Notes under the pieces: model-generated | What the model saw: only the letters and a program-made list of their open reading frames with translations | Databases searched by the model: none | What the model was told of the DNA's origin: nothing | Translations under genes and position numbers: made by a program | Assembly (NCBI GenBank): GCA_947247005.1 | Contig: OX365955.1 | Location: forward strand, 46,293,822-46,357,821 | Source of the DNA: Spisula solida | Lineage: Eukaryota; Mollusca; Bivalvia; Venerida; Mactridae | Direction of reading: 5' to 3' | Length of the DNA: 64,000 nucleotides | In this document: in pieces, positions 34,727-49,700 of the stretch | How the letters are laid out: every line of letters starts with the position of its first letter | Numbering within the stretch: position 1 is the stretch's first letter

Positions 34727-37700
34727 CTGAAATGGTATCGATGCTTCAAATAAATTTAACTAACTTATATAATTACGAATTACAGTATTTTTAAAACTTT
34801 AGACCACGAGTATTTTCGTCGCCTTTATAAGGAGATATTGTAATAATGTACCATTTAACGAAATGCGGTTCAAGCACACATACTAGTTAAAAGTTTAGTA
34901 AAACATTTGTATCGTCGATCGAACATTTAGAATGCTTCTTTCCACGCAGTAATGATTGCAAATCCCTACACGAAACGTAACTAACACTTACAATCATACT
35001 GACTGTTACACAATATTGTATAAAGCTGGAGTTGAGACGTTCAAACCACACAGACAGGGTGTGCCTTCAGTTAATGTCAAAACACCACAAGCGGCCAGAA
35101 CAGCTCAGTCGTGGTGTGTTTAGAGCATGGTTTCTACTAACTATAAATCATACATACTAAAATGCCGTCTTAAAAAGTAAAGTAAAAGTCTTATACATCA
35201 TTAGTTTATCACATACCTCGTTTCCAGATTGAAAACTTATAAAGTTAACTAAATCCTGGCTGAATTCGATGCTATACGAAACTCTGTGTCCCGTAGAATT
35301 TGTGGCATCAACGGCAACACCATTGAAATATAATATTTTATCTACCCACCCTTGTGCAGTGAGTTCGTCTGTAATGTGTATCTGGAAAAAATGAAAAGCT
35401 GTTTCGTGAATATTAGATTAAAAGTTTGCATGATCGAGTTTGTGCTAATATTAGTTGTTGAACACTCCCAGCAGGTTTGATTGTCTCATTTATATAAATG
35501 TTCCCTTGTCGGCTGTCACAATCGCGGTCAGTTTCCCCGTCGTCATTATCACGGTATGATTCCCGATACACAGCTTCTCAGTTCCGTCAGAGAATTTTTT
35601 TAAAAGCTCTGACGGAACTGAAAACCGATGTAACGCTCTGACGGAACTCAGGATTCATGACGTTTGGGTTCCGTCGGAGCGTTACATCGATTTTCAGTTC
35701 CGTCAAAGTCATATAAAACAAAACTAATTCTCTGACGGAACTGAGAAGCGGTGTATCGAGGTTCATACCGTGATTATATACGTTACAATCGATATACAAT
35801 CTGTAGAATCAAGATGATGACCATTTGCAACGACTAGTCACGATGTCTGTACTATCATCAGTGGATTCTGATTATTGTCACAATCATCTGTACATGTCTA
35901 TTTACGCTATTTTGTTATAAAATAAGATTCGTATTAATTAAGGTATATTTGGGTATATTTGGGTATATTTGGGTGTATTTGGGTGTTTTTGGGCGTGTTT
36001 GGGTATATTTGGGTGTATATGGGTATAGTTGGGTATATTTTGGTGTATTTGGGTATAATTGGGTGTATTTGGGTATATTTGGGTATATTTGGGTGTATTT
36101 GGGTATATAATTGGGTGTATTTTGGTAAATTGGGTAAATTGGGTGTATTTGGGTATATTTGGGTGTATTGGGGGTATATTTAGGTGTATTTGGGTATTTC
36201 ATGCCGCCCTGGATAACCAGATTAGCCGAATGTTACATAGTCAATGAGGTAAAAATATATCTTATCGGTAATAAAATCATCTTCGTAATCATGGTGTTCA
36301 CCGTAATTATAATTGTCATTACCATCGTTTGCTGCTGTGAACTGGATAGTTCATTCAGCTTTCCCACAGCTTGGGCTTGAGCGGATCATTTACTTGTTCA
36401 GCTTTTATGTTGTCTGTGCTCGACTGGAGCTGGTTCAGTTGGGCGTTGTGCCTTGTATGGTTTTATGTTTTCTGCGCTTGGCTGGTTAAGTTGAGTGCTG
36501 CCTTCCCTGTCTGACTTAATATTGTCTATTTTCACTGGAAATTCCAGCGGCGCTTAGAGAGTCATGTAAGTTGTGAATGTCACCGTCATACGTATTATTA
36601 TAATCACCAATTATGTCAACTTCTTTCTCACCACCATTAGCTTTTTCAGTTCTTTCCTTGTATCGCATCACTACAGTTTAGCTCGCATTATGTTATTTTT
36701 CACTATTACAATTTCGGAAATGTTCTAATCGACACTCTCGACAGCATGACATAAATGAATTCGTTGATAAGCAATTGATCAATACGGTATTGCAGTATAA
36801 GCATTTTATAGTTGTACATTGTGATTTGTGTCACTAAAAAAGTTCAACCCGTACTAGATCGCGATAGATTATATTTTTTGGAATAATTGCTATTGCATAA
36901 GCAGAATTAACCACTGTTCTGTGTATGTTGGACAACAAAAGAGGTATAAAAACTCGAGTATGAAAGTACACAGTTATCTGAGTTATTTCCCTTTAATTAA
37001 GAACGCGGTCAATTAAGCTCAGTCGTTGTTGGGTTATTAATCGGAACCCATTTAAAGTCATTCATGTTATTAGATCACGTCGACCTTGACCTTTGACCTA
37101 TTCACCTTAAAACCATGACCTTTGTCATATTGACCTTAAAACCATGACATTTGTCACATTGACCTTAAAACCATGACCTTTGTCACATTGACCTTAAAAC
37201 CATTACCTTTGTCACATTGACCTTAAAACCATGAGGGGTTATCTACTGATGCTAACAAACCTCAATATGAAAGTAGAAGATCCTAGGGTCAACCGTTATT
37301 GATGGGGATATTTTTATCTACCGACTTGACCGACCGACAGACTGACACACAAACCCACTGACATGTACAGAGCAATTATACCCTCTCATCAAATATAGGA
37401 GGGTATAACAATAAATTCCTTACCACATAATTACTGCCTCCTGTATGACCGACTGTCAGCAATGCTTCTTGTGTTACCGTCAACGTATTCAAGTTATCTA
37501 TATAATAATAATAATAAAGACTGTATTTATAGAGGGAACATACTTGACATACGTGTCAATCTGCCGTAAGGCCCTCAACAGTAAAACATTGAAACAACAT
37601 GACATCAATAAATCTAATGACCATGCACAAAACAGACATTCATCAGTTAAGTTATCATCATACCAGTATCATCACTCGTACTGTCGCTGATTAAGCATGC

Positions 37701-40700
37701 CTAACTAGCATTATATCTACGTGATATGATACTTTATTTAGGAATTGTAATATTGAGTTCGGTTGAAAGTCAACAAATTCTACGTAATGTATTGTGAAGG
37801 AAGTAATATGAACACATAGATCAAGTGTTTGTTTATTATCGTGCCGCCCCTTATTGATAAGGCCCCACGATCGTGTGTGTCCTTTGTGCGCATTTCAAAC
37901 CCTGTCGTTTCTGTTGAACGCTGTCTCACTGTTCGATTTATTATTATCATTTCGGCACATCATTATAATACATCTATTTTCTGATCACAATTCATCCTGA
38001 TATTCTGACATTCATATTTCGTCAATGCTAGTGAAATTATATTTAAAAGTGCTTTATGAAACCCCGCAGACACACTGTTCCCTGTTTATAACTAGCTTTA
38101 AACTTATATAAAGAGCGAACTAAATTGGTGCTTTTGTAATGATATCGTTGTTTGGCATGCCTTGTACCATTGCAATCATTCCGACTGCATGTGGCCAATA
38201 AGTGTAACACAGTATTCAGTTTAAGTAAATATGATTGTCCAGTAAATCATTATTATTCTAATGACAATATTATAGTGTAGTCGTCCCACCAATCTGTCAA
38301 TTATAAACGGAACAATATATCAACATCAAAGCTTTAGTCAATATACTTGACGATAAGCGGTGCAGTTGATGGTAGTACATAAATTATAGCGCATTTGTTT
38401 GAAAATGGGAATACTTCTGTTTGACACAACTAACCTTTTCTGGCGGATTTAAACACTTTTGATCACCGAACGTTCATTCCTAATAACGCTGTATAAGGGA
38501 GTAGCGTAATACGTTCGCAGAAAAGCACGTAAATAATACATGTAACCAGGCATGACACAATGGTTTGTTTTCATCTGATTCACACCAAATTTCAAAAGTC
38601 CCGTACCCATGAAATAATGTTAAAAGATTATATTAAGTCAGACAGGGACGGCAGCACTCAACTTAACCAGCATAGCACAGCAAACATTAAAACACACAAA
38701 GCACAATGCCCAACTGAACCAACTTAGCACAGGAAACATAAAAACACATAAAGTACAATGCCCAACTGAACCAACCGAGCACAGGAAACATAAAACACAC
38801 AAAGCACAATGCCCAACTGAACCAACTTAGCACAGGAAACATAAAAACACATAAAGCCCAATGCCCAACAGAACCAACCAAGCACAGGAAACATAAAACA
38901 CATACAAGGCACAATGCCCAACTGAACCAACCGAGCACAGGAAACATAAAACACACACAAAGCACAATGCCCAACAGAACCAACCGAGCACAGAAAACAT
39001 AAAACACATACAAGACACAATGCCCAACTTAACAAGCAACGGTCCGCTATTATATGTTCAAATTTCCGGAAGATCATGCAGCGTTGCTTCGATTTGTTAT
39101 TGTTCTGAGATATTGACCACATTTTCAGAATTTAACCATAAAACAGTTTTCATTTGGCACTTAAGTATAGTGTAAACGCACGTAGTATTGATATAAATCT
39201 TGGCACTAACACCTTATTGCGTCACCTACAGTTTTACGGGCTCGGCAGATGTTTTGTAACGGCAAACAACAAAGATATTGCAGATAGAAATGCATTGATT
39301 TTCTTTTATTTCAAGTACGCTATTCCAGGTACTGCACTCCATTAGATATATTTAAATGCTGGCACATATTCAAATACCCCATATGGTTTGTTTACGCCAC
39401 ATAATACAACGAGACCTTAACTCTAGGTTCATTTGGTGGCATTTCAGTTTCATGTGCACGTGATATTGCCAATCGGAAATATCGTCCTCAAACCAGAGTA
39501 AACACACACTATTATGAAGAAGGAAATCAAAATACATGAAAGCAATCGATTGGCCATATAACATTGGTACTTTCAAGGTATTGATATAGAAGTTTTGGTA
39601 AATGAATAAACAATGCAAGTGATAAACCAATGCTGTATCTCATGATCTCAATGAGGGTACCTTTAGACGGTACTTGACATATACTAGTCTGGCGACCCGA
39701 CTAGATAATATATTTTTTTAATCAAATTTCATAACTTCATATTCAAATTTAACTAGATTGTATTTTGGTCTTGATTATCTATCTATGTTCTATGTTTGAC
39801 GCTGCAACGGGAATCAATTTCAGGAAAAAAGAGAAGACTGAAGAGTTGTCTCCTTTTATTAAACATAGGAACTAACTAGACACGAAATACCCATATCCGT
39901 GTATGGACTTGTTTGGAGACCGGCCGTGGAGTCTTTGGTTGGAACAATATGTACTAACATACAGACAGGTCATGGAGTCTTTGGTTGGAACAATATGTAC
40001 TAACATGCAGACAGGTCATGGAGTCTTTGGTTGGAACAATATGTACTAACATGCATACAGACAGGTCATGGAGTCTTTGGTTGGAACAATATGTACTACC
40101 ATGCATACAGGTCATGAAGTCTTTGGTTGGAACAATATGTACTACCATGCATACAGGTCATGAAGTCTTTGGTTGGATCAATATGTACTGACATACAGAC
40201 AGGTCATGGAGTCTTTGGTTGGATCAATATGTACTAACATGCAGACAGACAGGTCATGGAGTCTTTGGTTGTAACAATATGCACTAACATGCAGACAGAC
40301 AGGTCATGGAGTCTTTGGTTGGAACAATATGTACTACCATGCATACAGGTCATGAAGTCTTTGGTTGGAACAATATGTACTAACATGCAGACAGGTCATG
40401 GAGTCTTTGGTTGGAACAATATGTACTACCATGCATACAGGTCATGGAGTCTTTGGTTGGAACAATATGTCCTGACATGCATACAGGTCATGGAGTATTT
40501 GGTTGGAACAATATGTCCTGACATGCATACAGGTCATGGAGTCTTTGGTTGGAACAATATGTACTAACATGCATACAGGTCATGGAGTCTTTGGTTGGAA
40601 CAATATGTCCTGACATGCATACAGGTCATGGAGTCTTTGGTTGGAACAATATGTCCTGACATGCATACAGGTCATGGAGTCTTTGGTTGGAACAATATGT

Positions 40701-43700
40701 ACTAACATACAGACAGGTCATGAAGTCTTTGGTTGGAACAATATGCACTACCATGCATACAGGTCATGGAGTCTTTGATTGGAACAATATGTCCTGACAT
40801 GCATACAGGTCATGGAGTCTTTGGTTGGAACAATATGTACTAACATGCAGACAGACAGGTCATGGAGTCTTTGGTTGGAACAATATGTCCTGACATGCAT
40901 ACAGGTCATGGAGTCTTTGGTTGGAACAATATGTACTAACATGCAGACAGACAGGTCATGGAGTCTTTGGTTGGAACAATATGTACTACCATGCATACAG
41001 GTCATGAAGTCTTTGGTTGGAACAATATGTCCTGACATGCATACAGGTCATGGAGTCTTTGGTTGGAACAATATGTACTAACATGCATACAGGTCATGGA
41101 GTCTTTGGTTGGAACAATATGTACTAACATGCAGACAGACAGGTCATGGAGTCTTTGGTTGGAACAATATGTCCTGACATACATACAGGTCATGGAGTCT
41201 TTGGTTGGAACAATATGTACTAACATGCATACAGGTCTTGGAGTCTTTGGTTGGAACAATATGTACTACCATGCATACAGGTCATGGAGTCTTTGGTTGG
41301 AACAATATGTCCTGACATGCATACAGGTCATGGAGTCTTTGGTTGGAACAATATGTATTATTACCTAGCACTCTATATAACGAGTAATTCGTTATTTTTG
41401 ACTGTTTCATGTCTTAATGTTTATTTTTAGATTCAGGTATGAAACAGTTCATTGCCAGGAGGGCAACAGTTTTGACTGTTACATCCCTGGATGAACTGTT
41501 ACCTGCGCACTACGATGCGCAATATATATTCCTGCAAAAACACCCTGCTAGATCTATAGCGTATTTTTAATATAACTCTTAAACAATGTTTTGTCCCTTT
41601 TTGCTTTATTACATGCCGATTTTATTTGTTTGATAATAAAATCATGGGGATAATGACAATCTTGAATTTATAACAAAAAATATCTGCTATTAGTATGACA
41701 AAATGTCTTAGAAATATCCTTTTTGTTTGTTGTATAAGTAGAACTTTACTGTAGTTATATAGAGTATTAGGTAATAAAACAGTTATTTCATGTCTGTTTT
41801 GGGTTAACAGTCAAAACTATTGTCCCTCGGTATCGGGGAAGACATTTTGAACTGTTGCCCTCGGCCTTTCGGCCTCGTGCAACAGTTCATAAGTCTTCCC
41901 CGTTACCTCGAGGCAATAGTTTTGACTGTTAACCAAACAGACATGAAATAAGTGTATACTAACATACAGACAGGTCATGAAGTCTTTGGTTGGAACAATA
42001 TGCACTACCATGCATACAGGTCATGGAGTCTTTGGTTGGAACAATATGTACTACCATGCATACAGGTCATGGAGTCTTTGGTTGGAACAATATGTACTAA
42101 CATGCATACAGGTCATGGAGTCTTTGATTGGAACAATATGTACTACCATGCATACAAGTCATGAAGTCTTTGGTTGGAACAATATGCACTACCATGCATA
42201 CAGGTCATGGAGTCTTTGATTGGAACAATATGCACTACCATGCATACAGGTCATGGAGTCTTTGGTTGGAACAATATGCACTAACATGCAGACAGACAGG
42301 TCATGGAGTCTTTGGTTGGAACAATATGCACTAACATGCAGACAGACAGGTCATGGAGTCTTTGATTGGAACAATATGCACTACCATGCATACAGGTCAT
42401 GGAGTCTTTGGTTGGAACAATATGCACTAACATGCAGACAGACAGGTAATGGAGTCTTTGGTTGGAACAATATGTACTACCATGCATACAGGTCATGGAG
42501 TCTTTGATTGGAACAATATGTACTACCATGCATACAGGTCATGAAGTATTTGGTTGGAACAATATGTACTAACATACAGACAGGTCGTGGAGTCTTTGGT
42601 TGGAACAATATGTACTAACATGCAGACAGGTCATGGAGTCTTTTGTTGGGACAATATGTACTAACATGCATACAGGTCACGGAGTCTTTGGTTGGAATAA
42701 TGTGTACTAACATGCAGACAGGTCATGGAGTCTTTGATTGGAACAATATGTACAATCATGCATACAGGTCATGGAGTCTTTGGTTGGAACAATATGTACT
42801 AACATGCAGACAGGTCATGGAGTCTTTTATTGGAATAATATGTACTAACATGCTGACAGGTCGTGGATTTTATTGAAACTGGCTCTACAGTTTACTCTTT
42901 TTTTCAAATTTGTTTTTGTGTGGCGTTACGCCACGTCAAACCGGAAGTCATTTTTTCGCGTGATTTCAAGCGTTTTGCCAGTTTGGATTTTTGATGAGTA
43001 AAACCACTTTAAAATAGCCGATAATCACTTTTTACACGTCAAAGTACTTGTTTTAGCAAGGAATTAAAGTCATCTTTAATGCATACAACAGTTACATGAT
43101 GAAATCAACCTCCGATGACGAGTTTATCCTTGAAATTGTAACGTACCCGCATCATTTCGTAACAAACAAACAACTTGAACAATATTATGTCCCTATTGTG
43201 CTTTTGGTATATCTATTGTGCATTTGATAATTATGTATATGACATTATTGCAGTACTTTAGTAATTAATAACTAATTAATGGAGAAGAAATTTGTGTTGG
43301 CCACCGGCTTGACAAGCTTGCTGTCTCGTGCCTGTCTATTTCTATCGTAGCAGCTTTTTAACTTGAGCCGCAACAGTGTATACTGTTTGTATCCGGTCAA
43401 ATTAGTGTAACGTGCAGGGACTCTATCTCTGAACCCGCCAGGGAGTATAGTTGCAACTACTAGCATTCACAACAAACTTATTTTGACAAACAGCAACACA
43501 CCTAATTCATTCAAATATATACACAGAATCACCTATATACAAGTGGGATCTATAACCTTGCCAAACATATGTCTAAGAGCTTAAGAGTGAAAGATAGTGA
43601 GTTTTGAACAAGTCAACTTCAGAATAGTTCAAACGTACCGTGGTGTATACCAAGTATAACAGAATCAGCAAACAGATTCTCCAGACACAGCTGCGTAGCT

Positions 43701-46700
43701 CAACAATACAACTTCAAACCAGTTGAACAACACCCGTGAACCTAACACAGGCTCACGTATGACTCAGCTTTGAACAACGAGACACCTTGTGGAACCTTGT
43801 AACGTTTCCAGCTACCACTAACAGTAGTTCGCCCTAACCACCTAACCAGACGAACAAAATCCACTGTAGTCCAAACCACTGGAAACACGCTACCTCAAAC
43901 ACCCACAAAAGACGTACTCTCAGATGTCACGTTATTCTAACTACGCAGACAGCAAGAGCAAAACGCCGGTCTAACAGAATTATCACTTCGTTCTACTAAT
44001 GTAATCAACTTTCACAATCTCAACTAGTCTAACCAAAACCCAGCAGTACCATCTATGCCCAATCGAGCACCCTTGCGAGTAGGACGATTCCGTATATAGC
44101 GGCACCACACGAAGCTTCAGCCAGACTATCAACCAACTAAAAACTCGGTAATACCAACTATGCCCAATCGAACACCCTTGCGAGTTGGACGATTCCGTAT
44201 ATAGAGGTATCACCAAGTTCGAACCAAGACAACACAACCAAACTCAACTAGACTAACCAAAACCCAGCAGTACCATCTATGCCCAATCGAGCACCCTTGC
44301 GAGTAGGACGATTCCGTATATAGAGGTACTGCCAAGCTCCTATCAACAGGCTTCAACTACCTACAAACTACTATCTAACTATCCGAACAACCAAAGTTCA
44401 ACAGTCTCGTAGCAGAACTGCAATAAATCTAAAACTAACTACTGCAAGTATCTAACTACTGCAAGTAACTACTGCGCTTAATTACTACTGCGTTCCCTCT
44501 CCGAGATCGGTGAGCATACGAATGACGAATTTCAGTCGATTACCGCATTATATATGCCTATTCTATGACGTCATACTTACAGTCGGCGTATTTCAGCAAC
44601 CATCGCCAAATGTTTAATAAGCGTCTCGTTTGGCTATATTTAATGAGCGTCTATTAGATAACCATGATTTTGAGACTACCGGAGGGCTCCTAGCTTGAAT
44701 TATTGGTCAAAATAGCAAGAGTGTAATATTCTTAATTGATAACAACCAAAACAACTGTCTAAGGACTTCTGAATTTCAAGCGAAGTAAATATTTATGAAA
44801 TGCAATTTCCCTATGCGTTCAAGAACCATGACTTCCGGGGAATACGATTTAAAAGCGTCTACATGAGTATGATAAAAGTATAAAGTTTCAACGTGTTTTA
44901 CGGACTAATACCAAATTAATAGAAGTATTAAATGATGCAAATACACTATGAAAACATAAATCTTGACTCGACATGCACTATTTAATTGAATATTAACATA
45001 ATAGACAAATCGGTATTATGTTACTTCCTGGTACGAACAGACTTAGTGCGAATCTGGAATCAAACCACGGTGGTATCCCCTTCCGAATGAGAAATGAATA
45101 ATATATAATACTGCATGGAGTTTAACGAAACCGCTGTTCGTTACATTAGTTTTGACCTGTGGCCGACTAACTCAGTCGGTAAAGCATTGTCCTATTGCCT
45201 ATTGAAGGGGCCCTGGCCGTGAAATTCTAGAGCCTGGAAAACGGGTTTTATCCCATATTGTCAATATCAAGAATGAGCTCGCTTGAAACTTAAAAACACT
45301 TAATAAACAGAAAACAATCACCTCCTCGATAGCCTAGTGGTTAAGCATTCGCTTCGAGTGCGGGAGGTATCTGGTTCGATCCCTGGCCGCGTCATACCAA
45401 AGACGAAATAAAAATGGTACCAGAATTTCCCTTGCTAGACGCTCAGCATAAAAGCGAAACTGACTTCTCTTCTCTCATACCCTTACAATTATGACCCAAT
45501 CTTCATGAAACTTGGTCAGAATTTTTGTCTCTATGAAATCTAGGCCAAGTTCGAAACTAGGTCCAGGGGTGTGGAAAATCCCAAATTTTTCACTTGCCCA
45601 TGAGAAAGTTGGACTGAAAAATCCACTTGCCCGAAAACTAAATTTACTTGCCCAGGAAAATACATTTTATCATGTGAAGGATTGGAGTACTAGATTTAAT
45701 TCAAAGATTGTTAAGTAAATCATTTTTGGTCAGTAATTTAGGAGTTAAGGTAAAATAAGGCACTTCATGCTTAGGATAATTTTGCACTTGCCCAAGGGCA
45801 AGCTAGATGGAAAAATCTACTTTCCCGCGGACAAAAAAGACCAAGTCCACCCTCAGAGGTCACTAGGTCAGATCTTAGAAAAAGCTTGTTAACACATGAG
45901 AGGTCACAATTATGGACCAATCTTCATAAATCATGGTAAGAATGTATGTCTGTATAAAATATTGGTCAAATTTGAAACTGGGTTATGTGGGGTCAAAAAT
46001 AGGTCACTAGGTTAAATCTTAGAAAAAGCGTGTGAACGCATTAGAGGCAAAATTATGATCCAATCTTCTTGAAACTTGACCAGAATGTATTTCATGAAAT
46101 CTAGGTCAAGTTTGAAACTGGGTCATATCAAGTTTTGAAATTATGAGAAAGAATGTTAGAGTACCACTCAAAGGCTCAGGAAAACAATATTCCTGTACTG
46201 CTTGTTTGTTTGTACTGTTTTAATTCCCACTGTATTCAGTCATACGGAGACTAAACAGTCACTTATCTTGACACTGGTTGAATTTTCCAAGTCGTTAAAA
46301 ATGGTAATTGTAAATATCCCTTGCTTGATGCTCAGCATAGTTACTTAAGTAAGTGCCAAGTAACTGCTGTTTCTCTTGGTGTCTTGAGCAGCACAAATGT
46401 TAGGTAAGGGTGGGCTTATCAGAACTCTGACATAAAATTATAATACAACCTTGATTCGATATTGGATTTAATGGCATCAGTACGCCACACTAAAGTACTT
46501 TCAGTGCTTTGATTTTATTATGCAAGTTTCTGTGGTGATATAAACGCACCAGGTAGATTCGTATTGTAGGTACGTATATGGGTATGTACGAAATGTTGAT
46601 AAAAAATCATAGTATTATACAATGTACATACTTGATACAGTTCCTGAGTACACAGAGAAGAATCCGTCAGCTGTTCCACCACATGATTCTCCGTCACCTG

Positions 46701-49700
46701 GACATGCACGGTCGCAGTAAATAGCCGGATCAAGGTTGTGTACTTGTGATTTGAATTCAACGCAATAACAACTTTCACCACTCTAAAAAAATATAACAAA
46801 CTTTCCCTTAAAAAATTTTTTTGTTACGCATGTTACTATGTCGTTGTTCAATCACTCGCATTTTAGCTACAGTATCTAAACACACATATGTAAAGAAATT
46901 ACTAATGAATAATATGTGAAAGATTTTCGGGACAATTATGCGTAGTGTTGAAATGGGAGACAAAGTTCGCGACTTTTGTGGACAACCCTCGTATACGCTG
47001 GTTTGTAGACTTGACCAGCCTTCATATGTTACCAAAAATGTTTTGGGAGAGATAATGTGACTTTAACCTGCAGCTGACAAATATCCTTCATGAAAGAGGG
47101 ATTAAGGATACGTTACATATGATGTTCAGTTAAATTACTGGAAGATATTCCAGGTCTAGTCAAACAGTCTGAATGACACCAGTATAAAAGTAAACCTTCT
47201 CTTGTACCAGGCATCAACTTCAATACGAATATAGGGTATATTTCATATTTAATAAACAGTTTCAATTTAAGATATCCCCATGCTGTCAATTGTTATGCGT
47301 CATTTTTGTTATACATAATACCCTCTTCGATTTTGGCCATTTCATCACACTGATCGGTCTATTAACCATGTAGAATTATGATTTACTGCTAATAACGCCT
47401 ACCAAAATGTTGATTTTAATAGCTAATAGGTCTTAACAACGAACCATTTGCGTTTTTAGATTGCAAAAAGTGCATAATTTTAAAATAATTAAAGTAGTCT
47501 TATAGCTTAACAGCTGAAACTTTGGCTTTCAGCGGTCAAGCTCATTTTTTAGTTCAGTTATGTGTTGGTCATTTTGCCGTGTAATTGTGGTATATAATGT
47601 TCTGTGCTCGGCTCGTTATGTTGAGTGCAGCATTCCCTGTGCTATTTTCTATTATCTTTTTTCTGTCCTTACTGTATACCACTGCATTATCATATACAAT
47701 GTCGATTAATTATATAGAATTACATGCAAGCGACCAATTATTACCCGAAGAGCCGCATAGTTAGTGGTGGTGCAGGCAGAAATGCAAGCTGCAACAGTGA
47801 TGCTAACCGCATCGGTAAAACTCAAGGTGAAGTTTAATTCCCAGTCAGCATAGCAACCCTCTATCGACGATGTAGCTAAAATGAAAATGTAAATTTTATT
47901 AGTTTTATATAGTTACTAAGTATCTATCTAAGGTCAACCATACATTATAAGAGGGTGTGCAATATAATCGAGGCAACAAATACTAGTTTTGGTTCGGCTT
48001 TAACAAAATGGCATATACGTACGGCAAATAATGATACTAAATGTAGTAATCAACAAATCAACGGCAATGGCTGTGGTTGGTCTTTCTGAAGTAATATGAG
48101 ACAACGAACATTGATTTAACACCGAACGTTTTAAGCCAAACTAATGTATGTTTTGTGTCCATGTTGACATTTTAAAATACCTTTTCAATTATATTATCCA
48201 TACGTATAAAACAAACTGAACAAAACACCATGTTAGAATCATCCCCCTTACAAAACTATTATTTGGATTATCGCGTCAATGAAATGGCCATTGTGATGAA
48301 ATGCTTTACACTATCGATATCCGTGTACAATGAAAGCCTTGAATATGGCAACAATGACAGTTCTAGAATGAACAATACACGTGATCATCCTTCAAGTGGG
48401 CGTCGATGTAGATGCATGTATATTATTATGTATAATTCTGATAGCGAAAATAAGGTTATTGGTACAGTTCGATTTTAAATGTCGCCAACATAGTTCAGGT
48501 AAAATAGAATAACTGATTTTGGCTCCTTATATTAATAATATATTGTCACAGTCCAGTATTGTCATGGCTGTGTGGCAACCGTAAATCGTCTCACCATAAT
48601 TACGTTCAATATTGTTATGTTCCATCCTTCAGGAATGATAGCATTTAGTTTGCCTTTAGCACTGGACGGACAGTCTCCAGGACTTTCGTGACTATGGTTG
48701 TCAATTGTTTGAGAAATAACTTTTACTACTTGATTATTACTTCCTGTAAAATTAATTCAGGTTTAATGTAGGCAACAACCTGAGGAAGCATAACATACAA
48801 GGTGCTGAAACAAAAGAAACGACATCGATGACGTCGTAGAGTGTGCGCCGATCGGAATAAAATCACGCAGATTTTTAATGCTTTAAGATATCAACAACAA
48901 ATTGAGCAATTTCAATTCCAGCAAATCATAAAGACAATGTATGCAAATTTTGAATACAATGGACAACACTACAATAAAAATAAATATTTGCGACTTTTGG
49001 GGTGTCCAACATGCAACAGAAATATGATGATGTCTTACATGAGGTTTGCATGGTTGATGAAGAGTTCACAGCTAACATTATGAGAGGATCTGTTGTAGCC
49101 TCGTGGTAAACTATAGCTCTCATCTGTCCATTTGTTGACGAGTCGACAATGAATTCATTATTACCAACCCTGATATAAGACAAGAAGTATATTGTAGACA
49201 TACGAGGGTCGTTCATTTAATACCCGGACGATCGCCATAGCTCTTGATTGAAACATGCACTTGTAATAAATTTTCATTCAATAAGGCGTACACACCAACT
49301 TGATAATTCGACAAAATTTGGTATAATTTTATCCAACAGAACACAAACTGTGGTTACTATAGTAACCCAACTAAGGGCTACCCGGCCCAACCCAAGTTTT
49401 CAGTGAAATATAAAGTGTTGATATGACAGGGTGATATAGTTGCCTATTTTCAACGGGAAACACCATATAATGTTATGGCTACATCTATGACATATTATAT
49501 AACGTTTGATGTCATTTCTGTACTGTTGTTGTGTGTGAAGCGTTGCTAAGTGACAAAGGGCGTATTTTCGTTAATATCGCTATGAAATCGAATTTGTTAG
49601 GGAAAACCTCGATTATGATACAATTTCGTAATTAAGTATTAGTCATACACCTATAAAACTAAAGAATCTATTTTAGAGAAGCCTTTTGGGAACATTCGTA

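Noticed and set aside
35915..36247. Repetitive frames reading YTQIYPN-like and GIFGCIWVY-like peptides
   Set aside because: Direct translation of the (gggtatattt)n minisatellite.
39906..42870. CRISPR-like repeat array
   Set aside because: The units are contiguous tandem repeats without unique spacers, in a eukaryotic intron.
39954..42876. Many overlapping 60-100 codon frames on both strands
   Set aside because: All lie in the 46/50-bp minisatellite and repeat the same peptide; array shadows.
43260..44560. Solo LTR
   Set aside because: Composition and internal repeats are suggestive, but no TG...CA ends, target duplication or second copy could be found.
46518..46799. 93-codon minus-strand frame starting MLYFFRVVKVV
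   Set aside because: It overlaps WSC exon 6 in a different phase; the SGESCYC frame has the domain's cysteine pattern and matching exon phases.
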